Shown: positions 36,634 to 44,888, counted from the stretch's first letter. The stretch: DNA of 64,000 nucleotides from an uncultured Pseudomonadales bacterium (GCA_951813295.1 CATOTI010000002.1:1674001-1738000), one strand, 5' to 3'. The notes: generated from the letters alone by a model not told the origin. A program made the numbers and translations.

Positions 36634-38325
36634 TCAATCCAGGCCAAACACCCACAATACGCCGCCCTGTGGAACGACGCGTACATCCCGGCCGACGTCG
36701 GTGAGCGATTGCGTTTGCCGCGCCGCGTCGACGCCCCAGCCGGATAGCACCGCCACGTATTGCTTGCCGTCCACCTCATACGTCGTCGGCACGCCGGTAA
36801 TGCCAGAGTTCGTGCGCTGCTCCCAGAGGAGCTTGCCGGTCTTCGCGTGGAAAGCCCGGAAGTAGCGATCGTCGGTGCCCCCCATGAAGACGAGATCACC
36901 CGCGGTCGCGAGCACCGGGCCCCAGTTGTGACTCTCGAAGGGCACGCTCCAGACCTCTTCCGCCGTGTCGACGTCCCATGCCTGGAGTTCACCGATGAAC
37001 TCGGCGTCTTCGGCGACGATCAGATCCGATTCTTCCCATTCGACACCGATGAACTCGCGCCCTTCGCGGTATTCGATTTCCTCGCCCAGGAGATGTGCAC
37101 AAACATTGTCGTTCGCGGGGATGTAGAGCAGGCGCGTACGCGGGCTGAACGCCGCCGGCGGCCAGTCCTTGCCGCCCCAGTGCGACGGGCAGAATGAGAC
37201 GTCGACACCGGTCTTCGGCTTACGGTCGGGGTGATACGTGGGACGACCCGTTTCGGGGTCGAGCGAGGCAAAGACGTTCTGCTCGACGTAGGGATTCGCA
37301 TCGACGAACGCGATCGGCCCGTCCTGGCGCTCGAGGAACCATAGATAGCCGTTGCGCCCCGCATGCACCAGCCCGGGGATCGTATAGCCGTTACGTTCGA
37401 AGTCGATCAGCATCGGCGTCGAGACTTCATCCCAGTCCCACGAGTCGTTCCAGTGATACTGGTGATGGCCCCGAATCTCGCCCGTCGCGACGTCGAGCGC
37501 GATCACCGACGTGGCATAAAGGTTGTCCCCCGGTCGGGTGTCGCCCATCCACGGGCCACCGTTTCCCGTGCCCCAATAGGTCAGCCGACGCTCGTGATCG
37601 TAGGAACCTGTGAGCCAGACCGGCACGCCGCCCGTCTTCCACGAGTCGCCCGGCCAGGATTCGTTACCCGGCTCGCCCGGTCCTGGAATCGTGAACGTGC
37701 GCCAGACCTCCTCGCCCGACATGGCATCGAGCGCCGCCACGAAGCCGCGGATGCCGAACTCACCACCCGAAACCCCGACCATGACCTTGCCGTCGGCGAC
37801 CAACGGCGCGAGCGTCATGTAATACCCCGCGTAATAGTCCTCGATCTCCGTTTCCCAAACGACTTCGCCGGTCTCCGCGTTGAGCGCAACGACGAAGCAA
37901 TCGGCCGTGGCCATGAAGACGAGGTCGCCGTAGAGCCCCACACCCCGGTTAGTGGGGTGCATCTGGTACTGGTCTTCGGGGAGATCACGAACATACTTCC
38001 AGCGCTGCTCACCGGACGCTGCGTCGAGGGCAATCAGATGATTGTTCGGCGTCGTGATGAACATGTAGCCGTCATTCACGATCGGCGGTGCCTGGTGGCC
38101 TTCGCGCAGACCCGTCGAAAAGAGCCACTTCGGCTCCAGGCGCTTGACGTTGCGCGTGTTGATCTCATCGAGCTCGCTGTAGCCGTGGGCATCGTAGGAC
38201 CCTCGATACATGAGCCAATTGGCGGGCTCGGGCTCGAGCAACCGTTCATCCGTAACGGGCGTGTATTCGCCCGCCGCGGCTATGCTCAAGAAGAGCGCCG
38301 CGAGCATTCCCAATGACTTCCCCAT
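36634..38325 (-). CDS. PQQ-dependent alcohol dehydrogenase-like quinoprotein
   Basis: ATG 38325 (GGGGGAAAC upstream) yields 563 residues with a signal peptide (KSLGMLAALFLSIAAAGEY). The beta-propeller shows repeated W-motifs (ALDAASGEQRWKYV, ALNAETGEVVWETE, ALDAMSGEEVWRTF, FHAKTGKLLWEQRT). The catalytic segment WDWDEVSTPM has Asp followed by Asp two positions on, the known mark of lanthanide- rather than calcium-dependent enzymes. The vicinal Cys pair of methanol dehydrogenases is not seen (only TADCFV). No cytochrome c domain is fused. It is expected in the periplasm, with the Rieske protein encoded 22 bp upstream as a possible electron partner. Confidence 0.85.
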   Translation of the reverse strand: MGKSLGMLAALFLSIAAAGEYTPVTDERLLEPEPANWLMYRGSYDAHGYSELDEINTRNVKRLEPKWLFSTGLREGHQAPPIVNDGYMFITTPNNHLIALDAASGEQRWKYVRDLPEDQYQMHPTNRGVGLYGDLVFMATADCFVVALNAETGEVVWETEIEDYYAGYYMTLAPLVADGKVMVGVSGGEFGIRGFVAALDAMSGEEVWRTFTIPGPGEPGNESWPGDSWKTGGVPVWLTGSYDHERRLTYWGTGNGGPWMGDTRPGDNLYATSVIALDVATGEIRGHHQYHWNDSWDWDEVSTPMLIDFERNGYTIPGLVHAGRNGYLWFLERQDGPIAFVDANPYVEQNVFASLDPETGRPTYHPDRKPKTGVDVSFCPSHWGGKDWPPAAFSPRTRLLYIPANDNVCAHLLGEEIEYREGREFIGVEWEESDLIVAEDAEFIGELQAWDVDTAEEVWSVPFESHNWGPVLATAGDLVFMGGTDDRYFRAFHAKTGKLLWEQRTNSGITGVPTTYEVDGKQYVAVLSGWGVDAARQTQSLTDVGRDVRVVPQGGVLWVFGLD

Positions 38326-38347
38326 CTCGTTTCCCCCTGCAAACCAA

Positions 38348-38890
38348 CTAACCGAGCGGTTCGGGCCCGATGCGCCGCGAAAACCGACCCGCAATCCGTA
38401 TCACCTCTTCGTCAGCCTCGATCATGAGCATCGCGAGCGGTTTCATGGCGGGCCCCAGCACCACCTTCGCAGCATTGTTGAGATCGAATCGAGACCCATG
38501 GCATGGGCAGACCACGAGCTGTTCCTCGTCGAGCCATCCGTTCACTTCACATCCGGTGTGCGTGCACGAAGCGGAGTACACGGCGATCGGTCCCGAGGCA
38601 TAGCGCGCCATACGCGACGTCAACGCCTCCTCGTCCACCCGCACGACCATCAACTGGTTGTGCAGCGAGCCGCTGCGGACCACATCGCCTCCCTTGGGAA
38701 ACGCCATGGTCGGCTCGGACGTGACCTCCGTCGGTCGGATGATCTGTCCCGCTTTCTCGCCGAAAGCGTAGACGAGTAGATCGCCAACCTCGGGTTTGCT
38801 GCGGTCGCCACGCGCGGCATGCGCCGGGTCATCGAGCCAACGGGCAGCGCCGAGCGAACTCGACGCGATGAGAAAACTCCGGCGCTTCAT
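38348..38890 (-). CDS. Rieske [2Fe-2S] protein with Tat-like signal
   Basis: ATG 38890 gives 180 residues beginning MKRRSFLIASSSLG, a twin-arginine type signal; an upstream Met at 38917 would add nine residues. The iron-sulfur ligands are complete: CTHTGC and CPCHGS, each with Cys and His. The pattern resembles the Rieske subunits of arsenite oxidase or quinol-oxidising complexes. It is the first gene of the operon with the PQQ dehydrogenase, suggesting an electron-transfer role in place of the usual cytochrome c, which is an inference. Confidence 0.85.
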   Translation of the reverse strand: MKRRSFLIASSSLGAARWLDDPAHAARGDRSKPEVGDLLVYAFGEKAGQIIRPTEVTSEPTMAFPKGGDVVRSGSLHNQLMVVRVDEEALTSRMARYASGPIAVYSASCTHTGCEVNGWLDEEQLVVCPCHGSRFDLNNAAKVVLGPAMKPLAMLMIEADEEVIRIAGRFSRRIGPEPLG

Positions 38891-38925
38891 GCCGCTCGAA
38901 CTGATCTGAAGAGACAATGAGGTTA

Positions 38926-38978
38926 GGGGCGCGCCCCTCGAACGGCAACAGAAGCCACAAGGAGGCGCGAGGCCTCGC
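38926..38978. promoter_or_regulatory. Two perfect 12-bp palindromes in a divergent intergenic region
   Basis: GGGGCGCGCCCC (38926-38937) and GCGAGGCCTCGC (38967-38978) are fully self-complementary and lie 41 bp apart (start to start) between the divergent Rieske gene and the CoA-transferase gene at 39097. They could be operators for a dimeric regulator; GC-rich sequence makes chance palindromes fairly likely. Confidence 0.3.
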
Positions 38979-39096
38979 GGATCCGATGTCCAGAGATCGT
39001 CCGGGCTTCATCGGCGCGACATCAACGTCGCATGAACCTTGACCCGGCACCGACTCGGCCTTCAACGTTCGCCGCTCGCAGCAGGAGACCACCACC

Positions 39097-40299
39097 ATGA
39101 CCACCAACGAGCGAAGCGGTCCACTCGAAGACCTGACGATCATCGATTGCACGATGGCGCTGGCGGGTCCGTTCGGCGCCGGCCTCCTGGCCGATCTGGG
39201 TGCCCGCGTCATCAAGGTCGAGCCACCGCTCGGTGACGGGTATCGCAACATCCCACCGTTCCTTCCAGACCATGCCTCGCCTTACGAGGACCGGGAAGCC
39301 GCGACCGACTACGGTGCGCCGTTCGCCTCGGTCAATCGCAACAAACGCAGCGTGCGCCTCGATCTCAAGAGCGATAAAGATCGAGACACATTCCTGAAAC
39401 TCTGTGACCAGGCCGACGCGGTGGTCGAGAACATGCGCGCTGGCGTAATGGATGGTCTCGGCATCGGCTACGACGTGATCTCGGCGCGCAACGAAGCCAT
39501 CGTCTATGCCTGTGTGCGCGGCTTCGGCGACCCGCGTACCGGTGAGAGCCCCTACGCCGAATGGCCGTGTCTCGACGCCGCCGCGCAGAGCTTCGGCGGC
39601 CTCGTGCAAGCGAACGACAATCTCGTGACACCCGCATTCGCCGATATCTTTCCCGGCACACTGATGGCGCTCGGTGTCGTTTCGGCAATTCACCACGCCA
39701 AGACGAGCGGGCGCGGCCAGTTTCTCGACGTGTCCATGTACGACGCCATGTTGGGCTTACAGAAGAGCGCGGTCGCATCGTTCGGTTTCACCGGCAAACC
39801 CCGTCCTGCCGGTTTGCAGCGCGCCATGACGCTCTATCCCTTCGACCTCTTCCCGGCAAAGGATGGTCGGGTGGCGATCGCCGCGGTGCAGCCACACCAT
39901 TGGGATCTCTTGTGTGCCGCGATGGATCGTCCCGACCTCATCACGGATGAGCGCACCGCGACCAATCCCGCGCGGCTCGTGAACGTCGATTTCGCCGAGG
40001 CTGAGATCACCGCCTGGACGTCACAACATACGCGCGCCGAAATCATGACTGCCTTGAACGGCACCATCCCCGCCGGCCCCGTCAACGACATGGCCGACAT
40101 CCACGCCGACCCACACGTCGTCGTTCGGCAGATGCTCGAGGAATATCAGCCACCGGGCGACAACCCACCGACAGCGCTCGCGGCCAATCCGATCAAGTTC
40201 ACCGAGACGCCGACGTCTCTCTACCAGCCGCCGCCCCTGCTCGGTGAACATAACGACGAAGTACTCGCCGAGTTCGGCATCAACATCGACGAGTCATGA
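39097..40299 (+). CDS. Class III CoA-transferase (CaiB/BaiF family)
   Basis: ATG 39097 follows AGGAGA. The 400-residue protein is a standard single-domain member: TIIDCTMALAGPFGAGLLADLGARVIKVEPP, NRNKRSVRLDLKS, then the catalytic Asp in AFADIFPGTLMAL with correct spacing to GRGQFLDVSMYDAM. C-terminal QPPPLLGEHNDEVLAEFG is a family hallmark. It is likely to transfer CoA from an acyl-CoA to a carboxylate substrate. A VOC gene follows 77 bp downstream. Confidence 0.92.
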   Translation: MTTNERSGPLEDLTIIDCTMALAGPFGAGLLADLGARVIKVEPPLGDGYRNIPPFLPDHASPYEDREAATDYGAPFASVNRNKRSVRLDLKSDKDRDTFLKLCDQADAVVENMRAGVMDGLGIGYDVISARNEAIVYACVRGFGDPRTGESPYAEWPCLDAAAQSFGGLVQANDNLVTPAFADIFPGTLMALGVVSAIHHAKTSGRGQFLDVSMYDAMLGLQKSAVASFGFTGKPRPAGLQRAMTLYPFDLFPAKDGRVAIAAVQPHHWDLLCAAMDRPDLITDERTATNPARLVNVDFAEAEITAWTSQHTRAEIMTALNGTIPAGPVNDMADIHADPHVVVRQMLEEYQPPGDNPPTALAANPIKFTETPTSLYQPPPLLGEHNDEVLAEFGINIDES

Positions 40300-40376
40300 C
40301 GGACAACGCGCGTCTTAGCGAAACGCGTACTTAGTAGAACGCTGAAACCACTTCTCGACATACCTACGGAGACCCC

Positions 40377-40781
40377 ATGGGCATAGAACTGAACAAGGAT
40401 TCCATCGATCTCGGCATCGTCACGAGAAACGGCGACGCCATGCTCGCCTTCTATCGCGACGTTCTCGGTTTCGACTACGAAGGCGAGATGCAGATGCCGG
40501 GCGGAGGCGTCATGCAGCGCCTGCATTGCGGCACGAGCCTCATCAAGATCGTTACTCCCGGCAACCTATCCGACGCCGAGGCAGCGGGCGGCGGTATCGC
40601 CGGCGCGACGGGTTATCGCTATTGGACGATCTCGGTGACGAACCTCGACGACCTCGCGAAAGAGTGCCAGGACGCCGGCCGGCCGGTTCCCGTTGCGCCG
40701 ACCGAAATCCGTCCCGGCGTGCGGATCGCCATGGTCGAAGACCCCGACGGCAACTGGGTCGAGTTCCTCGAAACGAGCTAA
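40377..40781 (+). CDS. VOC family protein (single glyoxalase-like module)
   Basis: The 134-residue protein begins at ATG 40377 with CGGAGA upstream. It has two VOC beta-alpha-beta-beta-beta half modules: LGIVTRNGDAMLAFYRDVLGFDYEGE and WTISVTNLDDLAKECQDAGRP, closing with VAMVEDPDGNWVEFLE (written here AMVEDPDGNWVEFLE), where the terminal Glu is a metal ligand. Such small proteins dimerise to form lyases, isomerases or antibiotic-resistance enzymes. The neighbouring CoA-transferase suggests an acyl-CoA-related substrate such as in epimerisation, which is only a guess. Confidence 0.85.
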   Translation: MGIELNKDSIDLGIVTRNGDAMLAFYRDVLGFDYEGEMQMPGGGVMQRLHCGTSLIKIVTPGNLSDAEAAGGGIAGATGYRYWTISVTNLDDLAKECQDAGRPVPVAPTEIRPGVRIAMVEDPDGNWVEFLETS

Positions 40782-40910
40782 CGCGCTGGCGCAATCAATT
40801 CGAGCCAATCGAGCATCTGATCCACCTTAGCGGTTTCCGATCGATGCTCATCGAACGGCTGCATCGATCGCGATGATGACGAGCCAGCGTGAGGTGAGTC
40901 GGCATACGTC

Positions 40911-41273
40911 CTAACGCTTGTCGAGGCCTAGCTGGTCGGCCTTCTTACACTCATCAGAGCAGAAACGATCGGCCCCGTAAGGCACGAACCACTCACGACA
41001 CTGAAGGCACTGGCGCGGTTCCTTGTCGAGCGGCTTCAACTGGCCGAGGCGGCGCTCCTCCAGGAGTTCGTGGATCCGGCGATTGCGCTTGGCGATCTCT
41101 CGAAATTCGCGCTCGTCCATGTCGAGCAGCTCGAGTATTTCACCGACGGCAAAGCGCGGTGATCGGAGCAGCAAAAGCACTGCCGTCTCCGCGAGATCAT
41201 TCGCGTCGGAACCTTTCCCCTTGCCTGTCGATTTTCCGGTCAGCATGGCGCGGATAGTAGACCCCGTTACCAT
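40911..41273 (-). CDS. Small zinc-finger protein with HTH-like helices
   Basis: The 120-residue protein has a Gly/Lys/Ser-rich N-terminus, helices resembling a helix-turn-helix (SPRFAVGEILELLDMDEREFREIAKRNRRIHELL, split over residues ~38-72) and a treble-clef-like zinc site: CLQC and FCSDECKK. A second Met at 41246 is an alternative start; neither has a convincing ribosome-binding site. It is divergent from the sigma-clamp fusion with 98 bp between, so a shared control region and functional link are possible. Family not recognised. Confidence 0.65.
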   Translation of the reverse strand: MVTGSTIRAMLTGKSTGKGKGSDANDLAETAVLLLLRSPRFAVGEILELLDMDEREFREIAKRNRRIHELLEERRLGQLKPLDKEPRQCLQCREWFVPYGADRFCSDECKKADQLGLDKR

Positions 41274-41371
41274 CGTTCGTTAATGCCTGGCGCCGGATTG
41301 ATTGCGCCATTTTTTGCCCTTCTCGGCACGAGAGGCATAACCGACGGGACCAATACGCATCTTTAAAAGCG

Positions 41372-42679
41372 ATGGTTGAAAAAGATGGCACCTTGACCGC
41401 GGCGATCGTTCGGAGCGCCAAGGCCGGCGATCGACACGCACAAGAGACGCTTCTTCGGCATGTCGGACCCGTGATCAAGAACGCATGCCGATCTTGCCCG
41501 GACGATATCCGCGAAGACATCGTCCAGGAAGCGCAGATCAAAGTAACCCAATCGCTTGCACAACTGCGCGATCACTTAGCCCTCGGCGGCTGGGTACAAA
41601 CGATCGTCAGGCGCGAGATCGCTGCCTGGTTTCGACGTCGAACGCGCGAGCAGCGAGTGCTCACCGAATGGCAACGCGAACTCGCGTTCCATTCGGTTCC
41701 GCCGCATGCCGACGAGCCGGGTAGGGACGTCCGCGGCGCGGTGCATCGACTTCCGCCATCACAACGCGACCTGATCTATGACCATTACGTACTCGGCAAG
41801 AGCTACGCCGAGACCAGCGGCCAGCACGAGATTCCGCTGACGGCCTTGAAGAGCCGTTTGCATCGTGCGCGCCGCCGACTGCAAAAGGAACTTTCGATGA
41901 CCCAACCAGCCCCAACGATCCACCTCGCCGCCACGGACCTCGACGCCATCGCTCGCGCCGTCCCCTTCGCCGCCAAGGGGGATCCCAAACGTCCCGTTCT
42001 CCAGGGCGTCCTGCTCGACAACGAGGGATTCGCCGTCGCGACGGACGGACACCGTCTGCTCGTCGCGGCGGCACCCGGGCTCACACAATTCGACGAGCCC
42101 ATCGTCGTCGACATCAAAACCGCAACGCTCCTCACGGAGCGCGCGAGCGCAAGCGTTCACCTCGACGAACTCCGACTCGAGTTCGACGACGACACGATCG
42201 CCTGGCCACTCATTGCCGGCGATTTTCCAGATTACCGCACCGTCTTACCGACAAAACCGAAGCTCGAGATCGAGATGGCGTCCGCCGATCTCGTCGCTGC
42301 CCTCGAGGCGCTCGGCGTGCACCTCGAAGCCGCACACCCATCGGTCGAGGGATTCACCTACCTGCCAGCGATCTTCATCGCCGTGGATGCGCGCGCGAAA
42401 ACCATCGAAATCGGTACGAGCCAGGCGTTGGGATACACGCCGATAAAAGACGGTCACGCCAATCGCCCAGCGGGCCTCGATTGGCATTTCAGCGTCATCG
42501 TTTCATGCGCGTCGTTTGCCGGATTCACGGAAGCTTTTCGCACGAAAGTGAACGCTCACTATCTCCGTAGCGCCCTGGATTCAATGGGTTCGACGATAAA
42601 GATGTCGTTCACGCGCGCCGACCAATCGATCGATCTCACGGCGGATCAAGACCGTGCCGTCATCATGCCGATCGCCTGA
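41372..42679 (+). CDS. Sigma-70-like factor fused to a two-domain DnaN-type sliding clamp
   Basis: The 435-residue protein joins two unrelated modules. Residues 1-175 are an ECF-like sigma factor: region 2 (DIREDIVQEAQIKV, GGWVQTIVRREIAAWFRRRTREQ) and region 4 (LPPSQRDLIYDHYVLGKSYAE, TALKSRLHRARRRLQKEL). Residues 176-435 match domains II and III of the DNA polymerase III beta clamp: PVLQGVLLDNEGFAVATDGHR, FPDYRTVLP, and a C-terminus YLRSALDSMGS...RAVIMPIA where DnaN ends in VVMPMRL. Clamp domain I is absent, so three chains would be needed for a six-domain ring, as in PCNA or T4 gp45. An in-frame ATG at 41897 with AAGGAA upstream could make the clamp alone. Phage T4 late transcription couples sigma gp55 to clamp gp45; a similar tethered transcription role is my inference. 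Confidence 0.8.
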   Translation: MVEKDGTLTAAIVRSAKAGDRHAQETLLRHVGPVIKNACRSCPDDIREDIVQEAQIKVTQSLAQLRDHLALGGWVQTIVRREIAAWFRRRTREQRVLTEWQRELAFHSVPPHADEPGRDVRGAVHRLPPSQRDLIYDHYVLGKSYAETSGQHEIPLTALKSRLHRARRRLQKELSMTQPAPTIHLAATDLDAIARAVPFAAKGDPKRPVLQGVLLDNEGFAVATDGHRLLVAAAPGLTQFDEPIVVDIKTATLLTERASASVHLDELRLEFDDDTIAWPLIAGDFPDYRTVLPTKPKLEIEMASADLVAALEALGVHLEAAHPSVEGFTYLPAIFIAVDARAKTIEIGTSQALGYTPIKDGHANRPAGLDWHFSVIVSCASFAGFTEAFRTKVNAHYLRSALDSMGSTIKMSFTRADQSIDLTADQDRAVIMPIA

Positions 42680-42692
42680 CACGTCGGCGGCG

Positions 42693-43100
42693 CTAAGTCT
42701 CCACGGTCATGAAGAGGCGAGAATCGATCAGACCCGCCCGGCGGTGCAATCGCGCCGCCTGGTAGGCCAATGCCGCCCGCATGTCGAGATAGGCCCGCGC
42801 ACTCGGGTAGCGCACGAGAGCGACGAGGTCCCAAGCTTCATCAGGCGCCGCGATCGGTAACCCCCTGACCTCGCCGCGCCAGATGAACTCGGCACCCGAT
42901 GCTCGGCGCACTTCCGCCGATCCCCTCGAATAGCGGCCGAGCGCATCAAGACCACTACAAGGTTCCTCCTCGCTCCCGTCGGGATATTCGGCGGTCTCCT
43001 TCAGGCGCATGAGGTTGACCATCACGATGGGGCCGTCGTTCTCACGCGCATAGGCTTCCATCACATCGAGTTCGTCCTCGCTGATCTCGAAATAGCCCAC
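42693..43100 (-). CDS. DUF1330-like protein
   Basis: The 135-residue protein includes the DUF1330-type ferredoxin-like-fold segments GPIVMVNLMRLKE, GAEFIWRGEVRG and WDLVALVRYPSARAYLDM, in the right order. The N-terminal residues MGYFEISEDELDVMEAYA form an extra helix. The fold is shared with dimeric alpha-beta barrel proteins acting as small oxygenases or isomerases; the function is unknown. It lies 9 bp after the DUF6817-like gene and is probably cotranscribed with it. Confidence 0.7.
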   Translation of the reverse strand: MGYFEISEDELDVMEAYARENDGPIVMVNLMRLKETAEYPDGSEEEPCSGLDALGRYSRGSAEVRRASGAEFIWRGEVRGLPIAAPDEAWDLVALVRYPSARAYLDMRAALAYQAARLHRRAGLIDSRLFMTVET

Positions 43101-43109
43101 GTTGAGCGC

Positions 43110-43655
43110 CTACGCAGGCGCCGGGAGCGAGTCGACGAAAGCTGAAAAGGCGTCGAACGCGGGCGGAGACATATAGCCCTCCGCACGCGCCATCATCTGC
43201 TTGTAGTTGCCCTTGGCACGCGGCGGGATCTTTTCGATGTCGATCTGCTCGATGAGATTTGCGGCCTCGACGTCGAGCAGTTCATTGATACGCTCGGGCG
43301 TCGTCTCGATCAGTCTCTCCTCGACACGATCCCACACGACCGGGCGCGCGTGGCCGGTCTCGTGGAAGAACCCTCGTCGATCCGCGATACAGAAGAGATA
43401 GGCCAACTCCTCCGCCGCGTCGCCGATGACCGCCCGGACCGCGTCGCGTTTCGAAAACTCGGTCGACGCATTCCGGTACGACGCCGTCCCGTAAATGCTG
43501 TGGAACAACCCCGCGGTCGCAACATGATCGGGGCAACCCCATTCGGCCAGCATCTCGTAGGTACCGATCAGGTGGTCGCGCAACGTCCGGCCCGAGTGGG
43601 GGCGCTCGTCGGTGGCGAGAACATCGAGGAACTGAAGGTAGGACTCCGGGATCAC
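43110..43655 (-). CDS. DUF6817-like conserved protein
   Basis: A GTG start at 43655 gives 181 residues. Conserved-looking polar motifs include HSGRTLRDHLIGTYEMLAEW, CPDHVATAGLFHSIYGT and RDAVRAVIGDAAEELAYLFCI, with several His/Asp that could bind metal in an HD-like helical fold. The pattern fits a family I know as DUF6817, with no established biochemical role. It is first of a two-gene unit with the DUF1330-like gene and divergent from trpS. Confidence 0.65.
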   Translation of the reverse strand: MIPESYLQFLDVLATDERPHSGRTLRDHLIGTYEMLAEWGCPDHVATAGLFHSIYGTASYRNASTEFSKRDAVRAVIGDAAEELAYLFCIADRRGFFHETGHARPVVWDRVEERLIETTPERINELLDVEAANLIEQIDIEKIPPRAKGNYKQMMARAEGYMSPPAFDAFSAFVDSLPAPA

Positions 43656-43742
43656 TTGTACCGCACTCCGAATTGATACGAACTCGAAAGACTACGCCGA
43701 GTGTCGAGACGGCGCCTCTTCGATCTGGTACAAAGCGCTGCG

Positions 43743-43796
43743 ATGGTTAGACACACCCAATCTTCCAACCAATCCTGGTGGCGCGCGCTCGACTAG
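43743..43796 (+). CDS. Putative 17-aa Trp leader peptide upstream of trpS
   Basis: ATG 43743 opens a 17-codon frame, MVRHTQSSNQSWWRALD, ending at TAG 43794-43796. The two adjacent Trp codons (43776-43781) followed by Arg recall classical Trp attenuator leaders such as E. coli TrpL (WWRTS). The next gene, 87 bp downstream, is trpS, making regulation by charged tRNA-Trp plausible. No strong Shine-Dalgarno is seen upstream of the ATG, and leader control of trpS is not the common arrangement. Tandem Trp codons in a short frame can occur by chance. Confidence 0.4.
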   Translation: MVRHTQSSNQSWWRALD

Positions 43797-43855
43797 CGAC
43801 GCCCTGTTCCCTGTCGCTTGTTCAAAACCGGCGACCAAACCCATTCCAGTCGAGT
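43788..43855 (+). promoter_or_regulatory. Mutually exclusive hairpins downstream of the Trp codons (possible attenuator)
   Basis: CTCGACT (43788-43794), at the leader stop, can pair with AGTCGAG (43849-43855). AGCGAC (43795-43800) can pair with GTCGCT (43813-43818), and ACCGGCGAC with GTCG...CCGGT further on. Some of these exclude each other, as in an attenuator. No clear U-run follows the small hairpin, which weakens the case. Confidence 0.3.
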
Positions 43856-43882
43856 CTCCGGTTCACATTCCAGAGATGAGTC

Positions 43883-44884
43883 ATGACGAACCCCCCAGTC
43901 TTGTTGAGCGGCATCGCGCCGTCCGGCCGCCTGACCCTCGGCAATTACCTCGGCGCGATCCGACATTGGGTCGGCCGACAGGACCGCGACGATTGCTTCT
44001 TCCCGCTCGTCGATCTGCTCGCGGTGACCGTCCGTCACGATCCGCAACGATTCGCTGATCGGTGTCGCGACTTCGTCGCCCTCTATCTCGCCTGTGGCAT
44101 CGACGCCCAGCGGAGCGTCGTCTTCGTCCAGTCGCACGTGCCGGCGCATTGCGAACTCGCCTGGATTTTCGAGTGTCATACACCCATCGACGAGCTCCAT
44201 CGGATGACGCAGTTCAAGGACAAGAGCCGGCGCCATGCGAAGAACGTCAACGCCGGACTCATGAGCTATCCCGTCCTGATGGCTGCCGACATCCTGCTCT
44301 ACAAGGCCACCCGTGTGCCGGTCGGCGAGGATCAACGCCAGCACCTCGAACTCACGCGCGATATCGCCCAACGATTCAACACCCTCTACGGGCCGGTTTT
44401 CCCGCTACCCGACGCGCATATCGCCGCCACCGGCGCGCGCATCATGAGCCTCGCGGATCCGAGCAAGAAGATGTCGAAGTCGGATAGCGTCGACGCGAAC
44501 ATCGTCACGCTCCTCGACGAACCCGCGCGGATCGCGCGCAAGATCAAACGCTCGGTCACCGATTCCGAGAGCGTGATCCGCGCCGATCCAACGAAACCCG
44601 GCGTCACCAACCTGCTCAACATCCTCGCCGCCGCGACCGACGTCGGCATTGCCTCGCTCGAGGACCGTTTCCGCGGCCTCGGATACGGCGCGCTCAAGAC
44701 CGAGGTCGCCGACGCCGTCGTCGCCCTCATCGAGCCCATCCAGGAGCGCTTCCGTGACATCCGATCGGACCCAGCGTCTCTCGATCGCCTGCTGGCGGAC
44801 GGTCGCGCGCGAGCGAGCGAACGGGCCGCCCGAACGATGAGCGAGGTGTTCGAAACCCTCGGCCTGATTCCCCGCCTCGGCTAG
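43883..44884 (+). CDS. trpS: Tryptophanyl-tRNA synthetase
   Basis: The 333-residue protein matches bacterial TrpRS in length and motifs. The HIGH-like signature is PSGRLTLGNYLGA, and the Trp pocket includes FFPLVDLLAVTV and QSHVPAHCELAWIFECHTP. VPVGEDQRQHLELTRDIAQRFN precedes the KMSKS loop KKMSKSD. It charges tRNA-Trp in the cytoplasm. The gene stands alone; a candidate Trp-rich leader ORF precedes it. The downstream neighbour is a convergent MFS pseudogene, with only 4 bp between. Confidence 0.97.
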   Translation: MTNPPVLLSGIAPSGRLTLGNYLGAIRHWVGRQDRDDCFFPLVDLLAVTVRHDPQRFADRCRDFVALYLACGIDAQRSVVFVQSHVPAHCELAWIFECHTPIDELHRMTQFKDKSRRHAKNVNAGLMSYPVLMAADILLYKATRVPVGEDQRQHLELTRDIAQRFNTLYGPVFPLPDAHIAATGARIMSLADPSKKMSKSDSVDANIVTLLDEPARIARKIKRSVTDSESVIRADPTKPGVTNLLNILAAATDVGIASLEDRFRGLGYGALKTEVADAVVALIEPIQERFRDIRSDPASLDRLLADGRARASERAARTMSEVFETLGLIPRLG

Positions 44885-44888
44885 GCCG

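Noticed and set aside
40300..40376. Short direct repeat ACGCGT(A)CTTAG before the VOC gene
   Set aside because: Only two short imperfect copies; too little to support a regulatory claim.
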